NCBI GenBank assembly: GCA_905373275.1
Contig: CAJPSI010000034.1
Location: forward strand, 1 to 7,468
Direction of reading: 5' to 3'
DNA length: 7,468 nucleotides
Source: Candidatus Saccharibacteria bacterium UBA1103
GTDB lineage: Bacteria > Patescibacteriota > Saccharimonadia > Saccharimonadales > Saccharimonadaceae
Part shown: in pieces, positions 1 to 7,059 of the stretch
Numbering within the stretch: the stretch's first letter is position 1
How the letters are laid out: each line of letters begins with the position of its first letter
Position numbers and translations under genes: made by a program
Notes under the pieces: generated by a model
The model's database searches: none
What the model saw: only the letters and a program-made list of their open reading frames with translations
What the model was told of the DNA's origin: nothing

Positions 1-1
1 G

Positions 2-1108
2 GCTATCGCCAAGTCAGACCCCGGTATCCTACTTAGTGGCGACAAGCCCCGTCTGATTGATGAGTGGCAAGATACGCCCGCTATCTGGGATGCTATTCGC
101 TACGATGTTGACAAGACCGGGCTGACCGGACAATATATCTTGACCGGCTCATCCACACCTAAAGTTAGCAAGCCCGCCCACTCCGGCGCCGGGCGCATAG
201 TCCGACTAATCATGCGCCCCATGAGTCTCTACGAATCCGGCGAGTCTAATGGTGCCGTTTCACTAAAAAACCTTTTTCACGGTAATGAAAATATCGCCGG
301 AGAAGCCGGATTGACACCTGAGGATATTGCCCGACTCTGCACCCGTGGTGGCTGGCCGGCTAGCGTCAAGCGTAATCCGACCAACGCCGGCAAATTAGCT
401 CGTGACTACTTGGAGATCATCCTAACTAACGAATCGATGACCGACTTAGACAACGACACCTCCTTCTCCACTCCCAAGATGAGAGCCGTCATACGAAGCC
501 TAGCTCGCAACATCGCCTCACCGGTAACCGGGCAGACTATTATAAATGATGTTATCGGCACCGGCGAAACAATCAGCGATAAGACACTATCGTCATATCT
601 GGAGACACTAGCTCGCCTACATATTCTTGATGACGTTGAGCCCTGGTCGCCACAGCTAAGAAGTAGGACTACCATCAGATCAGGCTGGAAACGAAACTTT
701 ACCGACCCGTCACTGGTGGTAGCAGCATTACTTGCTTCGGAGAATGACCTGCGCCTGGACTATCGGACATTTGGGCTGGTCTTTGAGTCTATGGCGTTAC
801 GTGACCTGAAGATTTATGCCGAAAGCCTAGATGGTCGTCTATATTATTATCGAGATAAAGCCGGTCGAGAGTGCGATGCTATCATTCATCTACCGGATGG
901 CAAATGGGGAGCCATTGAGATTAAACTCGGGTCAGACGAGACCTCCATTAGCGAAGGCTCGAGATCACTGCAGCGATTCGTCGATAGCGTTGATACTGAA
1001 GTCATGCGTCAGCCGTCATTCCTAATGATTTTGACAGCTACCACCAACTACGCCTACCGTCAAGACGATGGCATCTATATCGTCCCGATTGGCTGCTTGA
1101 AGAATTAG
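2..1108 (+). CDS. AAA_14/DUF4143-family ATPase (5'-truncated by window edge)
   Basis: The frame is open from the first bases of the window and ends at TAG, giving 368 visible codons. Reading begins upstream of the window, so the TTG at 140 is internal and is not the start. Visible residues 16-23 (KPRLIDEWQD region) match the Walker B motif of the AAA_14 family. Residues 45-52 (YILTGSST) match the sensor-1 strand. The RPMSLYESGES segment that follows is typical of this family. The C-terminal third (FESMALRDL, then RECDAIIHL, then AIEIKLG) fits the DUF4143 PD-(D/E)xK-like fold. The Walker A loop should lie just outside the window, with roughly 50 residues missing. Family members are predicted ATP-binding proteins of unknown cellular role, common in anaerobes and reduced genomes. 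No truncation or frameshift is visible. Base composition resembles the neighbouring genes. It converges on the - strand cluster, so nothing suggests co-regulation with it. Confidence 0.9.
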   Translation, partial: AIAKSDPGILLSGDKPRLIDEWQDTPAIWDAIRYDVDKTGLTGQYILTGSSTPKVSKPAHSGAGRIVRLIMRPMSLYESGESNGAVSLKNLFHGNENIAGEAGLTPEDIARLCTRGGWPASVKRNPTNAGKLARDYLEIILTNESMTDLDNDTSFSTPKMRAVIRSLARNIASPVTGQTIINDVIGTGETISDKTLSSYLETLARLHILDDVEPWSPQLRSRTTIRSGWKRNFTDPSLVVAALLASENDLRLDYRTFGLVFESMALRDLKIYAESLDGRLYYYRDKAGRECDAIIHLPDGKWGAIEIKLGSDETSISEGSRSLQRFVDSVDTEVMRQPSFLMILTATTNYAYRQDDGIYIVPIGCLKN

Positions 1109-1188
1109 CTCGTGGTCCAAGATTCTTAGCATTCGGCAAAACACGGAGTCAAACTCAGGAAAAATCCGGAGTTACCCTAAAAGGAAAA

Positions 1189-1210
1189 CCCCTTGCTCGG
1201 AAGCAAGGGG
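1189..1210 (-). terminator. rho-independent terminator of the sigma4-HARE gene
   Basis: A perfect 9-bp stem (CCCCTTGCT pairing with AGCAAGGGG) encloses a 4-nt loop. Read on the - strand it is followed by TTTTCCTTTT, the expected U tract. On the + strand the stem is followed by CGAGGAAGAG, so it is unlikely to stop transcripts of the left-hand ATPase gene. It lies about 115 nt past the stop of the - strand regulator. The remainder of the 1109-1324 gap holds no convincing gene or promoter. Confidence 0.85.
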
Positions 1211-1324
1211 CGAGGAAGAGCGATGTGTATGTCAAATCTTGACAGCGTAATAAGCTAGCTCATTCGTCAAGGTGAGTTAATTATGTTCACAGGCAAAATC
1301 GACTATCGGCAGATATAACCCGGC

Positions 1325-2395
1325 CTAGGACTTAGCCGGACTCGCCTCTACTTCTTCAGCTAGAGCATACTTATTCTTATCGACTCGCTTAAACTGCGGT
1401 CGGCTCTGTAGGTTGAGCAAGATAGTAGTCTCTCGGACTTGACGAGCCTTGAGCACCTCCCGGACGATATCGTCTCGATACATCGGACCATGCTGACGAA
1501 GAACCTCGGTGATCACATCAGTGATTGAGCCCTTCTTATAGCCATATTCAGCCAGAGCGTAAATACCTCGCCCCACCAGCACGAAACGATCATCCTTGAT
1601 CAGTTCGTTGTGAATTGCCGGGTCGGTGGAGTTGTTGCGATTAAGCCCTCGGTCTCGGATCAGCTGGGCAATCTCGCTATAATGCATCGGCTTCTTACTA
1701 TCTTTAAGGACAATATATACTTTATCTCTAATGGTCCGCGGATTGACTGAGGCCCATTTGGCTAGGCCCCATTTATCGTCCAGGTTAGCCACCTGCTTAC
1801 TCAGCCGAGCAATCGCTCCGATCTCCTTAGGATGCTCGTAACCACTGCCAATTAACTTAAATAGTTCGTCCAGAGTAGCCGGCTCTTTCTTATCCTTGAG
1901 TACTTTGATAATCTCATCAATCCTCGCCTTAACGCTGCGATCATCCTTGTCGCTTGTCAATACCACCCCGGCGTGGTATTTATCATTCTCCGTAGTCGGT
2001 AGCATCTTGCCGCTAAGCTCGGCTAAGAACATGACATAGGCTCGACTTTGTCTCTCGGAGTCACCCATCACCGCCTCAGCTAAGTCACCGACTTTGGCGG
2101 CTCGCCCCATCTCGTGCAGCGACTTGACGATATCCATTTCCGCCACATTAAATGCCTGACAAGACCCTTTCTCCAGCCACAGCTTGATCCGGATCATGGT
2201 CGCCTTCTCGATCTGACGTACCCGCTCTCTGGTGATATGCATCGTCTCACCGACTTGCTCTAGCGTTTCTTGCTCGCCCTTGATCCCATAACGCCGTGTG
2301 ACAATATCCGCCTCTCGAGGCCGCTCTATAAATGACACGATCGACTGGACAGCCTCAGTCAATTCTGCCCTGGTATCAAGCGATTTGACCACCAA
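1325..2395 (-). CDS. sigma-70 region 4 / HARE-type winged-helix transcription regulator
   Basis: This encodes about 356 residues ending in TAG. Residues 13-72 form a sigma-70 region 4-like HTH. The segment ETLEQVGETMHITRERVRQI is the classic -35-recognition helix pair of primary sigma factors. Sigma regions 1 to 3 are absent, so this is not a complete sigma factor. Behind it come apparent tandem winged-helix units, at roughly 84-150, 153-215, 222-285 and 288-348. The third (KVYIVLKDSKKPMHYSEIAQ through GRGIYALAEYG) is a good match to the HARE-HTH fold, also found in the N-terminal domain of the Gram-positive RNA polymerase delta subunit. A role as a cytoplasmic DNA- or polymerase-binding regulator is inferred; no target can be read from the sequence. 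The longest start is TTG at 2395. The next codon, GTG at 2392, has better spacing (6 nt) from the AAAGGAG ribosome binding site and may be the true start. The gene lies 144 nt behind dnaE and has its own promoter and terminator. Confidence 0.88.
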   Translation of the reverse strand: MVVKSLDTRAELTEAVQSIVSFIERPREADIVTRRYGIKGEQETLEQVGETMHITRERVRQIEKATMIRIKLWLEKGSCQAFNVAEMDIVKSLHEMGRAAKVGDLAEAVMGDSERQSRAYVMFLAELSGKMLPTTENDKYHAGVVLTSDKDDRSVKARIDEIIKVLKDKKEPATLDELFKLIGSGYEHPKEIGAIARLSKQVANLDDKWGLAKWASVNPRTIRDKVYIVLKDSKKPMHYSEIAQLIRDRGLNRNNSTDPAIHNELIKDDRFVLVGRGIYALAEYGYKKGSITDVITEVLRQHGPMYRDDIVREVLKARQVRETTILLNLQSRPQFKRVDKNKYALAEEVEASPAKS

Positions 2396-2398
2396 TCT

Positions 2399-2405
2399 CT
2401 CCTTT
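2399..2405 (-). promoter_or_regulatory. Shine-Dalgarno site of the sigma4-HARE gene
   Basis: AAAGGAG on the - strand stands 3 nt before TTG (2395-2393) and 6 nt before the in-frame GTG (2392-2390). The spacing favours GTG as the initiator, shortening the protein by one residue. Confidence 0.75.
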
Positions 2406-2458
2406 CCGCATCAGCTGAGTAATTTATTTCACTTGTTTTTCACCTTATTTCAGTTGCA

Positions 2459-2487
2459 ATTATACGACAAACTTTATCTATCCGCAA
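2459..2487 (-). promoter_or_regulatory. sigma-70-type promoter of the sigma4-HARE gene
   Basis: On the - strand a perfect -10 box, TATAAT (2464-2459), lies 17 nt downstream of TTGCGG (2487-2482), a -35 box matching the consensus only in its TTG. Transcription would start near 2452, giving a leader of about 55 nt that contains the Shine-Dalgarno site. The regulator can therefore be expressed independently of dnaE upstream. Confidence 0.65.
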
Positions 2488-2539
2488 GAATGAAGCCTGG
2501 GACTTTAAGCCCTAGCATATTGTGTCGTGATAATTACCC

Positions 2540-5500
2540 CTAACGAATAGCCACACAATCAGCGCCGAAGATCGACCCGACCGCTGATTCCAGCTCAGCA
2601 CAAGCCGAAGTGCGCACCGGCATGCGCACGGCGTTCTTCTTAGACTCACCCAGCACTAAGATAACCTGATCTTCGCCTTGGTACTGATCAACCTTTTCCC
2701 TCATCGCCACCAGTTTCTTGCCATCAGTAGGATCTTTGATGTGGATGTACATCACTTTCGGTTTGTCTGCCTCAACGATATCATAGAGCGACATATCAGT
2801 AGCAGGTGAGCTAGCTCTAGTCGCTACCGAATGATATTTTCGCCCACTCTCTGCCACCTGCTTCGCCTGATACTGGCGACTGTTACCACGCCTTGACCTA
2901 GCCGGAGCGGCCTTGACTTCACTCATCGGCACACCGGTCGGCTGATAGGCACTCAGTACATCATCAGTGACGATTTGAATCGAATCAGCTACCAGAGATG
3001 GGTCGGGCAGACGATTACCCTCTTTATCTTTACCGCTGATCCTGCCTTTAATCAAGACCACGTCACTGGGGTTGATCGTCGCCGGCATATTAGCCTCAAA
3101 AGTCTTAGGAAAGACCACCACCTCTATCTCACCGAACTTATCCTCGATAGTTAGAAATGCCATCTTCGAGCCGGCCTTGGTCACTAGTGTCCGACTCTTA
3201 CTGACCAGCCCACCAACCGTCGCCAGACCGCCATCTTGGTCGGAGCTAAGCGAGTTAGTCGGATTCGTCTTTTCGTTCAGAAAGTCATCATAGGCGTCCA
3301 GCGGATGAGCCGACAGGTACAGACCAAGCAGCTCCCGTTCCCAATTAAGCTGCTCCTTAGCGTCAGTTTGCTTGGGCGCCGCACTCAATTCCAAGCTGGA
3401 TACTACACCCTTAGTATCACCCTCCAGCATGCTGATCAGGTTACCCTGGCCTGAATCGGCTTCTTTCTGCGACTTCTGAGCAAAAGCAATGATGCTGTCT
3501 AGATTAAAGAGTAGATCGGCTCGTGAGCCGGAGTAAGTACCGGCCGGAGCACTCTTATCAATAAAACAGTCGAAAGCTCCTGCTTTGATCAGCGACTCGT
3601 AGACCTTGCGATTGCAGACCCGACTATTGACTCGCCGAGCAAAGTCCTCCACTGAGGCGAACAGCCCATCTTTCTTGCGTTGCTTGATGATGTCATCGAT
3701 CGCCGTCGAGCCGACGCTCTTGATCCCGGCTAGGCCGAAGCGAATGTTCTTCGTCCCCTTAACGACAGCAAACTCCTGGAATGACTCATTAATATCAGGC
3801 CTTAATACGTCTATCCCCATCCGATTACACTCGGAGATCTCGATGGTCAGCCGCTCAGTATCACCCGAATCGGAGGTCATCAGAGCCGCCATAAAGGCGT
3901 CCCGGTAATGCGCCTTGAGGTAGGCTGTCCAGTAGGCAATCAGGGCATAACAAGCAGCATGACTCTTGTTAAAGCAGTAGTTAGCGAAGTCTTCCAGCTG
4001 CGACCAGAATTTCTCCATCAGCTCTCGCTCCACACCGACAGTCTTGACCGCCCCATCGATAAACTTAGGCTTGATCTTCGCCATCAGGTCGGCTTTCTTC
4101 TTAGCCACAGCCTTACGCAGAGTATCCGCCTCACCGCCGGTAAAGCCACAGACTGCCTTAGAGATATTCATGAACTGCTCCTGATAGACCAATACACCAT
4201 AGGTCTCTTTCAGCTGATCCTCCATGGTTGGGTGTGGATAGGTAATCGGCTCTCTGCCGTTCTTACGAGCGATGAACGAGTCGATGAACTGCATCGGACC
4301 GGGACGATATAGCGCCACCATAGCAATAATATCGTCAAAACAGGTCGGCTTCAGCTCCTTAAGGTAGCGCTTCATGCCGGCAGACTCCAGCTGGAAGACC
4401 CCCGTCGTTTCACCTCGTTGTAAAAGCTTGTAGGCTTCCTCGTCATCCAGCTGGAGGTTATCAAGATCAACCTTGTCACCATAGACCTTGCGAACGATCC
4501 GCAGACAGTTATCAATGATAGTCAGGTTGGACAGCCCCAAAAAGTCCATCTTCAGCAGCCCCATATCCTCAACCTCGGGAGCCGAGAACTGAGTAGTGAT
4601 CACACCCTTCTGCGCCATCTCCAGCGGAATAATATCAATCAGCGGCTCGGGGGCAATCACAGTACCGCAAGCATGAACGCCGTGACTTCTGATCGTGCCC
4701 TCCAGCTGGGCGGCAAAGTCATAAACTCTCTTGGCCGTGGGATTAGTCTCATACTCGTGCTTGATATCCGGGTCGGTCTGCAAGATCTCCCGCAGAGTAC
4801 CGATATGAGCTGACTGCGGTCCGGTCGGTACCAGCTTTGACAGGCGGTCGCTCTCAGCATACGGTACTTCCAGCACTCGAGCCACATCACGCACCGCCGA
4901 GCGACTGGCCATTGTGCCGAAGGTGACGATATTACAGACATGATCTCGCCCATATTTATCAGCACAGTAGTCGATCACATCGTCCCGACAAGTATCCTGC
5001 ATATCAACATCGATATCCGGCATCGAAATGCGGTCAGGATTAAGGAAGCGCTCAAATAGTAAACTGTACTTCAGCGGGTCCAGGTCAGTGATCCGGACGG
5101 CGTACGAGACGATTGACCCCGCCGCCGACCCCCGCCCCGGGCCAAAGACATAGCCTTGCGACTTGCCCCAGTTAATGAAGTCCTGAACGATCAGGAAATA
5201 GCCCTCATAGCCCATCGAACCGATCACACTTAGCTCCAGCTCAGCCCGCTGACGCACTTCGTCTGACAGCATCGGCTTAATCTGCTCAACCGACAGCCGC
5301 TCCGCTTCCGCCTGCGGTACGCCGTTATAACGCACCAGCAAACCCTGATAAACCAACTTATGAAAGAATGAGTGCTCACTATCACCTTTCGGGAGAGAGG
5401 GATACTTCGGGATTAGCACTTGCCCCAGCTCAATATCGACATTACATCGCTCGGCAACCAGCCTGGTATTAAGGATAGCCTCCGGACATTCGTCGCCCCA

Positions 5501-6379
5501 GTGGTCAATTATATCTCTCGGGTCAGTCAAATGCAGCTCAAAATCAGCCAGGCTCATGCGATTTTTGTCGCTCAAGAAAGAACCCGTACCGATGCAAAGT
5601 AGGATCTCGTGTGCCTGCTGACAATCGTGGGTCAGGTAGTGCCCGTCACAGGTAATTACCAGAGGAATGCCCAGCTCCTGATTCATCCGCTTCAGCCCTT
5701 CGTTAATCCGGTTCTGGATCTCCCAGTGAGTATTGCTCTTCGGGTGACCATGGTCCTGCATCTCTAAGTAAAAACGGTCACCAAAGACTCCCCGATACCA
5801 CTTCGCCAGCTCGACCGCCCTGTCATAATCACCGGTCTTTAGAGCACAGCTAATCTCGCTACTGGCACAGCCCGATAGAACAATTAGCCCCTCGTTGTAT
5901 TTCTCCAAGATCTCGTGGTCAATCCGCGGCTTGTAATACATTCCTTCCAGGTTAGCCAGACTGGAGAGACGCATCATATTGTGCCATCCGGCCTTATTCA
6001 TAGCCAGAATAGTCAGGTGGAAGCGCTGTTTGTCCTTTGCCGGATCACGATCTTTGCGCCCTCGGGTCGCCATATAAACCTCAATGCCGAGAACCGGCTT
6101 GACACCCGCCGCCTTCGCCTTCTTATAAAAAGTTAGATCGCCGCCCATAGTGCCGTGGTCGGTCACTGCCACGGCCTCCATACCAAACTCTTTGACTTTA
6201 CCGATGAGGTCATCTACCTTGGTCAATCCATCCAGCACGCTGTAAGTGGTATGGTTGTGCAAATGGACGAAGTCACTCGGGGTAAACTTGTGCTTGCGTG
6301 CTTCCTCACGGCTAATGCAGATCGGCGGTACATCAGTCCGATCATCCTGCTTTTTCGTCTTTACTCCCTCCTGACTCAT
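2540..6379 (-). CDS. dnaE: DNA polymerase III alpha subunit (replicative DNA polymerase)
   Basis: This encodes 1279 residues, the catalytic subunit that extends DNA at the replication fork. Domains in order are as follows. The PHP domain (about 37-300) has metal ligands in HLHNH (H41, H43), VTDHG (D74, H75), E100, H121, C171 and D245/H247. The polymerase palm has catalytic PDIDVDM (D455, D457) and KMDFLGL (D612). The fingers include GETTGVFQLES and ALYRPGPM (about 655-700) and NKSHAACYALIAYWTAYLKAHY (804-825). A helix-hairpin-helix region spans about 865-938. A beta-clamp-binding-like QGNLIS motif sits at 978-983. An OB fold spans about 1053-1140. A basic, low-complexity linker (about 1155-1195) leads to a C-terminal domain (1205-1279) of the kind that contacts the clamp loader. 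Length is slightly above the roughly 1160 residues of E. coli DnaE. The ATG at 6379 is the only plausible start before the PHP motif. It has no Shine-Dalgarno site and lies 8 nt from a -10 box. The stop is TAG. Confidence 0.98.
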   Translation of the reverse strand: MSQEGVKTKKQDDRTDVPPICISREEARKHKFTPSDFVHLHNHTTYSVLDGLTKVDDLIGKVKEFGMEAVAVTDHGTMGGDLTFYKKAKAAGVKPVLGIEVYMATRGRKDRDPAKDKQRFHLTILAMNKAGWHNMMRLSSLANLEGMYYKPRIDHEILEKYNEGLIVLSGCASSEISCALKTGDYDRAVELAKWYRGVFGDRFYLEMQDHGHPKSNTHWEIQNRINEGLKRMNQELGIPLVITCDGHYLTHDCQQAHEILLCIGTGSFLSDKNRMSLADFELHLTDPRDIIDHWGDECPEAILNTRLVAERCNVDIELGQVLIPKYPSLPKGDSEHSFFHKLVYQGLLVRYNGVPQAEAERLSVEQIKPMLSDEVRQRAELELSVIGSMGYEGYFLIVQDFINWGKSQGYVFGPGRGSAAGSIVSYAVRITDLDPLKYSLLFERFLNPDRISMPDIDVDMQDTCRDDVIDYCADKYGRDHVCNIVTFGTMASRSAVRDVARVLEVPYAESDRLSKLVPTGPQSAHIGTLREILQTDPDIKHEYETNPTAKRVYDFAAQLEGTIRSHGVHACGTVIAPEPLIDIIPLEMAQKGVITTQFSAPEVEDMGLLKMDFLGLSNLTIIDNCLRIVRKVYGDKVDLDNLQLDDEEAYKLLQRGETTGVFQLESAGMKRYLKELKPTCFDDIIAMVALYRPGPMQFIDSFIARKNGREPITYPHPTMEDQLKETYGVLVYQEQFMNISKAVCGFTGGEADTLRKAVAKKKADLMAKIKPKFIDGAVKTVGVERELMEKFWSQLEDFANYCFNKSHAACYALIAYWTAYLKAHYRDAFMAALMTSDSGDTERLTIEISECNRMGIDVLRPDINESFQEFAVVKGTKNIRFGLAGIKSVGSTAIDDIIKQRKKDGLFASVEDFARRVNSRVCNRKVYESLIKAGAFDCFIDKSAPAGTYSGSRADLLFNLDSIIAFAQKSQKEADSGQGNLISMLEGDTKGVVSSLELSAAPKQTDAKEQLNWERELLGLYLSAHPLDAYDDFLNEKTNPTNSLSSDQDGGLATVGGLVSKSRTLVTKAGSKMAFLTIEDKFGEIEVVVFPKTFEANMPATINPSDVVLIKGRISGKDKEGNRLPDPSLVADSIQIVTDDVLSAYQPTGVPMSEVKAAPARSRRGNSRQYQAKQVAESGRKYHSVATRASSPATDMSLYDIVEADKPKVMYIHIKDPTDGKKLVAMREKVDQYQGEDQVILVLGESKKNAVRMPVRTSACAELESAVGSIFGADCVAIR

Positions 6380-6387
6380 CGCTAATT

Positions 6388-6396
6388 ATTATAGCA
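6388..6396 (-). promoter_or_regulatory. extended -10 promoter of dnaE, predicted leaderless start
   Basis: On the - strand the sequence TGCTATAAT is a perfect -10 hexamer preceded by the TGn extension. No good -35 box lies 16-18 nt upstream, as is usual for extended -10 promoters. Only 8 nt separate the hexamer from the dnaE ATG, so the predicted start of transcription is at or within 1-3 nt of the start codon. No ribosome binding site fits in that space. Confidence 0.65.
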
Positions 6397-6444
6397 AAAT
6401 AATGCTTAATTTGTGGTGCTGCCGGGCTGGCGGGAGCAACAAGA

Positions 6445-6467
6445 ATAGACCCCTCTCCGGGGTCTAT
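6445..6467 (-). terminator. terminator hairpin after the YtxH-family gene
   Basis: A perfect 9-bp stem (ATAGACCCC pairing with GGGGTCTAT) encloses a 5-nt loop, 20 nt past the stop of the YtxH-family gene. Read on the - strand it is followed by TCTTGTTGCTC, a moderate U-rich tail. It separates the small membrane-protein pair from dnaE, which has its own promoter downstream. On the + strand no T tract follows. Confidence 0.7.
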
Positions 6468-6487
6468 CTAAGCTTAGCTGGTAGCTG

Positions 6488-6769
6488 CTAGTCGTCTAAC
6501 TTGCTATCAATCTTATCGTCCAGCTCTTCTTTCTTCTGACCGAAGAACTTCTTAGCATCCCGCACTTTTTCACCGGCGAAAGCCTTAGCCTCACCAGCTT
6601 TGTCACCAGCTGCCTTCTTGACTTCTCGGGCTTTACGAGCGACATCCTGCCGAGTCTCTTTACCTGACTTTGGTGCCGTCAAGATACCGGCCACTACGCC
6701 CACGGCCGTACCGATAGCTGCCCCCAGGGCAAACTTGCCTGCGCCTGATGATTTCTTGTCACTGCTCAT
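6488..6769 (-). CDS. YtxH-family membrane-anchored protein
   Basis: This encodes 93 residues. Residues 11-30 form a glycine/alanine-rich hydrophobic segment (GKFALGAAIGTAVGVVAGIL), run directly into TAPKSGKETRQ (31-41), which matches the YtxH family signature (hydrophobic helix, then APKSGKE-R). The rest (42-93) is a charged Lys/Ala/Glu/Asp-rich helix, likely a coiled coil, with an acidic end (DDKIDSKLDD). Family members are small envelope-associated proteins linked to general stress in Bacillus subtilis; the biochemical role is unknown. ATG at 6769 is set by a strong AAAGGAGG site 7 nt upstream. The start overlaps the end of the preceding membrane-protein gene by 11 nt, so the two are probably co-transcribed and translationally coupled. 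The stop is TAG, followed by a terminator hairpin. Confidence 0.9.
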   Translation of the reverse strand: MSSDKKSSGAGKFALGAAIGTAVGVVAGILTAPKSGKETRQDVARKAREVKKAAGDKAGEAKAFAGEKVRDAKKFFGQKKEELDDKIDSKLDD

Positions 6770-7025
6770 CTTTTTTCCTCCTTTTACCGCTAAGATGGTT
6801 ACGGATATATTTTACTACAATCTTGGCAATTATCGCCGGATTAGCCAACCGATTAAGCGTAGCAAAGAATGAACGCAGACTATCGCTGGCGTCCTCAACA
6901 TTATCGGTGATACGCTTAATCTGGATAGAGATCCGAATCGACAAGACTAAGAAAATGATGCCTAGCACCAGGAATATCGCCAGAAACACCGACAAGATCA
7001 GAACTAGTATTTGAAAGGCATCCAT
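6759..7025 (-). CDS. small single-pass membrane protein, YtxG/DUF948-like
   Basis: This encodes 88 residues with no confident family match. Residues 5-31 are a strongly hydrophobic helix (VLILSVFLAIFLVLGIIFLV core) at the extreme N terminus. Then comes a short amphipathic region (RISIQIKRITDNVEDASDSL) and a basic, hydrophilic C terminus (KRRKKDEQ). The layout, a one-helix anchor followed by a heptad-like cytoplasmic part and placed directly before a YtxH gene, resembles Bacillus YtxG (DUF948) in the ytxGH arrangement. That relation is inferred from context and topology, not from a motif. The ATG at 7025 has no Shine-Dalgarno site and lies 6 nt from a -10 box. The stop is TGA, unlike the TAG stops of the other five genes, and it overlaps the YtxH-family start. 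Confidence 0.8.
   Translation of the reverse strand: MDAFQILVLILSVFLAIFLVLGIIFLVLSIRISIQIKRITDNVEDASDSLRSFFATLNRLANPAIIAKIVVKYIRNHLSGKRRKKDEQ
6777..6784 (-). promoter_or_regulatory. Shine-Dalgarno site of the YtxH-family gene
   Basis: AAAGGAGG lies 7 nt before the ATG and inside the last codons of the upstream membrane-protein gene. It is the strongest ribosome binding site in the window and fixes the start. Confidence 0.85.
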
Positions 7026-7031
7026 ACATCT

Positions 7032-7059
7032 AATTTAGCACAAGCAGTTAACTAGTCAA
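7032..7059 (-). promoter_or_regulatory. promoter of the small membrane-protein/YtxH pair, predicted leaderless
   Basis: On the - strand TTGACT (7059-7054, five of six consensus -35 bases) lies 16 nt before TAAATT (7037-7032), which carries a TGC extension. The ATG begins 7 nt after the -10 box, so the transcript should start at or next to the A of the ATG. The -35 box overlaps the TAG stop and last codons of the upstream gene. Confidence 0.65.

Noticed and set aside
1239..1244. TTGACA resembling a -35 box on the + strand
   Set aside because: No -10 box lies at 15-19 nt spacing and no gene follows on that strand.
1223..1258. Tiny + strand ORF (11 codons) behind GAGGAAG, right after the terminator stem
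   Set aside because: Too short to support, no promoter, and the purine run is part of the sequence flanking the hairpin.
1283..1318. Tiny + strand ORF (11 codons) behind AAGGTGAG in the convergent gap
   Set aside because: No promoter, no recognisable product, and it lies in what is probably the 3' untranslated region of the - strand gene.
2495..2517. Imperfect inverted repeat after dnaE (around GGGACTTTAAGCCC)
   Set aside because: The stem is only about 3 contiguous pairs plus mismatches and no T tract follows, so it is not supported as a terminator.
3908..4312. 134-codon + strand open frame
   Set aside because: It lies wholly inside dnaE on the opposite strand, and its protein shows no family features; it is a shadow of the real gene.
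6418..6437. GC-rich bulged hairpin between the ytxH terminator and the dnaE promoter
   Set aside because: The stem has a 3-nt bulge and no defined role; it may be chance in a GC-rich stretch.
6759..6761. Possible UGA recoding (Gly) extending the small membrane protein
   Set aside because: Reading through gives no sensible sequence, the stop fits the 11-nt overlap with the next gene, and no other gene contains an in-frame TGA.
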